DNA of 64,000 bases from Trichoplax adhaerens (lineage: Eukaryota; Placozoa; Uniplacotomia; Trichoplacea; Trichoplacidae), in assembly GCF_000150275.1 (NCBI RefSeq), contig NW_002060947.1, positions 5,495,229 through 5,559,228 on the forward strand. Direction: 5' to 3'. Positions 60,892 to 64,000 of the stretch are shown here, piece after piece; position 1 is the stretch's first letter; every line of letters starts with the position of its first letter. The notes beneath the pieces are model-generated. The model did not search any database. It saw only the letters and a list, made by a program, of their open reading frames with translations, and was not told the DNA's origin. The translations under genes and the position numbers were made by a program.

Positions 60892-63800
60892 ATTGTACAG
60901 CAATGGCAAGAGTTACAAGAATGAATAGTATACGTATATAGTTTCTTTCTTTAGAAATGTCCGAAGTGATTTTTGTAATAAAATTTCACTTGGATTACCG
61001 GGAGTTAACAATTAATTGATTATATATTAGTACCCCTAAAAAAATGATTGATAAAGAACTGATATTAAATGTTGAATTGAATATACAGTATTTATTAGGC
61101 TAAGCAGGTTATCAATAATAAATTGTGAGAAAATTGACTTGATACGAGAAATAAAAAAACGAGATACACGTCGATGCAATAACGTTTTGAAAAAGTGGCA
61201 AGGAATTGAGTTAAGATTCAGTGTTAGAAGAAGAGCATCCTCCAATTAAAATAATAAAAGATGGCCCAAGTACCCAACCATTTCCTACTATACAAAGAGT
61301 AATACCTTCGCTAGTTGATACTTTTGTCAAGTGTATTTGAAACTTCATATCAAGTTTATAAGGTAATTAATTCTTAATATACGTACCATATATATTAAGA
61401 AATGAGAACGATCGAACACACTGCATAAGGAACGTAACTAGGGCAAGGGGCTAAGTAAAAAATCCATTCTTTAGATTTACCATAGTCTTGGCAATCAAAT
61501 CGACAAAAGGTGACTAGCGGTTAACAACATTTATTATCTACTATGTTGGTAACTTTGAATAAATAAAAAATGTTTCAAAGTCTTACATACAGTGCAATGT
61601 AGTTTTATTACAGCCTTCAAGATAGTATTTTAAGAATCCAACTGTGCAGAAGGGGAAGTAGAAATGCACGGGTACTTTATGCTTGTTATAAAGCCTATCA
61701 GACACTTTGAACTTTTGCTAGGATAAATCGATACGGAGACAACATCAATTGAAAGTCAAGTCAGACTAGCGATTAGAAATTAATGAGCGTATGATAATAG
61801 TTAAAGTCTCATTTTGTTTGTAGACAATAATAGAGCCATCCATCCAATCTTTATTTTACTGGCAGACGTCTACGATTGTAGAGAGCAATTAAATAATAAT
61901 TGAAGACTTTTTCCATACTTATCCAGGGACATTTTTCCAATAACCTACTTGATAGTGGTATGACAGAGATGCATGGCGGTTAAAAGATCAAATACTTGGC
62001 AAGCCAAGAATGCAAAGCATGGGAATAATATTTTTTGATTATGTCCCCTGAATCCCTGATTATGTATTAGTGGCCGTGATTCAATTAATTTGCAATGCTA
62101 CGGTAAATATCAAACAGTTTCTTCTCCTTCCTTCACTGAAGAGGGCTGAAAAATGATTCAATAATCGAATTAAGGAGCGTATTAACCTTAGTAATGCAGT
62201 ACTGCATAGACTACTGTACAGTAAGGTCGTAGTATTTCAAATCAACAGCGATTACAAGAATGTTAGTAGCCATTATCTCCTATTCTAATTATCGATATAT
62301 TCAATGAATTTCTATGACGACTGAAGTAATTCCACTAATTGGTGATGGCGACCGTGGTCGAATCTCGTCCACTTTTAGACAATAGGTGAAAAAATAGAGA
62401 TTTGAAATTTCCAGAGTGGATTTAATTGGGTTGAGAGGAGGACGAAAACGTTGGTAAAAACAGACATAAAATCAATCAAGTTGGACTGATGGCGATTGTA
62501 AGCAACTTCATGTATGATATCTTAATCTACGTTATTGTTCACGTTTTTGTTGAGTCAATAATTGCAATAAAATGACGAGATTAGGTATCCATAACACGAC
62601 AGGCTTGAACAGTATGAGGTCATCAAGAGTGAGGGAGTTTGGCCTGGGGCAGTCGTTTATTTAAATAATTTAAGTTCAAGGTAGGCAGCGAGAGCGTCAA
62701 AGTCAATGAATGATCTAATCAAGTTACTTTTCTAGCTTAAGATTGAAGTTTATTGACGGTAAATTAGCCTAGTAGACAAGGGGTTATTACTCATGAAGTG
62801 TATCCTGTCAATGCATGGTATTGGTATTGGAAAGGTTTTAACGGGAGCGTGTATTCTATGCTAAGATAGCGCTGTTATTTTTTGGCAATGATGAATGATG
62901 GCAGATAATTTTCCAGTTGCTAGTATAGTACATGGATGAGTCCCATGGTAGTTATTCAATAATTGCTCTTTACATACCACTCATGATGAAATATAAAATA
63001 AAATGAACGAGAATATGCAAGGTACCAGTTGACAGAGAAACGCAGTAGCAGATACAAGTGATTGTTGTTGTATTGTTGTATGGGAGGAGAAATTATTGCG
63101 GTTACGGAAAGACAGGTTGAAATCAAATATGGCGGATGTAGTTTATGTTGAAGTAGTTAGGAGACGATTGAATTTAATCCCTGGATCATTGACGTCTGGA
63201 ACAGTGAGTAAATACCATCCATGGTGGAATTGGGAACGAGTTGTAAAGTAACTTGCGACTACGAAAGAAACGATGAAGACCTATCAGCAGCGTTAAAGAC
63301 TTGATCGAACAGCCAATGCTGTTTTTAGCTGTATCTTGAGAGTTATTTCAATTAATATTTTATTATGCTAGCCCGATATCATCCAATACAGTATTAGCAT
63401 AACGGTAAGCCCATCAATATCAGATCATTTCTAGTAAATTTCAACTTGCATTACTCTAGTAATGGCTTTTCATAATCGAACGGATTGAATGTCTGTTGAG
63501 GCTGGCGATGAAAATCACCCCATCAAATTGCTATTTACCCAGCTTCAACATAACCGCCATAACGCTAATGCTTGAAGTTCTGTCTATTGCATTATGGAGC
63601 CTGTTGGTAATAGCTTTTTTACTTACCCACTAATGCTGAACATCAAGTTCTTGCTCTACGAATTAACTGGATCGATTCGATCACTCCTCAACATACAACT
63701 AGGTAGAATTTCTTTCCCAAGGAGTCCCTGATATGGATATCTTGGATGCTCTCCTTCTCAATATTTGATCGGTTCAACCCCCAAATTGTTCAACTTGAAC

Positions 63801-64000
63801 GGCCTGCCAAATGTTTCATCCAATGCGCCTACGGACGTTGACTTCCAATGCTAGCCACCACTAAACTAAGTGCTCTAAGTGGAGTGCGTACTCATACTGT
63901 ACTCTACTGAACTAGAGGTATTTCCAGGCTCGAGTATTTGGAAAGCAAGTGGGTGGGTCATGAGTTGCACGACCGGACATGGTGTTGACTTTGACCTGTG
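60892..64000. other. no firm gene
   Basis: The first few hundred bases are the likely 5' flank of the preceding minus-strand gene. Beyond that the only coding-like block is a possible first exon at 63129-63203. The last 300 bases are less AT-rich but have no long frame or recognised domain. Confidence 0.45.
63129..63203 (+). CDS. possible first coding exon of an unknown gene
   Basis: ATG followed by 24 codons (MADVVYVEVVRRRLNLIPGS then LTSGT) ends exactly at a consensus donor, GTGAGT, at 63204. The codon pattern looks protein-like, with no stop in this frame before the donor. No downstream exon could be found before the window ends, and the peptide is not recognised. It may be a chance open stretch. 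Confidence 0.2.

Noticed and set aside
62330-62400. GGTCGAATCTCGTCC, looked at as a tRNA T-arm
   Set aside because: No matching acceptor, D-arm or anticodon stem could be placed upstream.

Overview
This window is nuclear DNA from a small-genome animal. It is AT-rich, and most genes are cut into short exons by short GT-AG introns. The gene set (CEP44, RBM41, AGA, SLC45 transporters, a GRXCR-type glutaredoxin, a long NB-ARC/TPR protein) is that of a metazoan. The combination of compact intron-rich genes with intronless NB-ARC/TPR giants suggests a placozoan (Trichoplax/Hoilungia type). The species call is inference from gene content and style, not from a marker gene. No rRNA, tRNA, CRISPR array or complete transposon was recognised. 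Exon models were built by reading splice sites and reading phase by eye; phases were checked to add up for each multi-exon model.

Layout. 45-2676 (-): CEP44, the centrosomal/centriolar protein, lacking its first exon. 2.7-8.4 kb: no gene, but two degenerate tandem-repeat fields and a foldback. 8446-12393 (-): intronless 1315-aa STAND-type NTPase with NB-ARC core and 12 TPRs. 13.6-15.2 kb: a two-type satellite (197-bp units, then 201-bp units). 17.6-30.3 kb (+): three tandem SLC45-family H+/sugar symporter loci, the first only a 3' relic with an in-frame stop, the next two complete four-exon genes. 31.0-31.2 kb: a duplicated 56-bp palindrome. 31687-34922 (+): a complete 12-exon glycosylasparaginase (AGA), followed at 36.4-36.9 kb by a decayed duplicate of its last exon. 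37649-38898 (+): four-exon GRXCR-like glutaredoxin/zinc-ribbon protein. 40050-40617 (-): small two-exon membrane protein that looks like complex I subunit NDUFC2. 40.7-42.0 kb: dense GTAC/CAGTAC palindromic words, a four-copy 115-bp repeat and a perfect 28-bp palindrome. 45380-48910 (-): intronless 1176-aa protein made almost only of 26 TPR units. 49-55.2 kb: decayed duplications and tandem repeats. 55219-57921 (+): RBM41, RRM protein of the minor spliceosome. 58993-60891 (-): six-exon low-complexity protein with a possible capping-protein-interaction motif, convergent with RBM41. 61-64 kb: no firm gene, one possible first exon.

The genes do not form a pathway. They are ordinary scattered eukaryotic loci, apart from the SLC45 tandem family. 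The most unusual content is the pair of intronless TPR giants in an otherwise intron-dense setting, the many short tandem arrays and perfect palindromes, and the partial duplications that leave broken exons behind.
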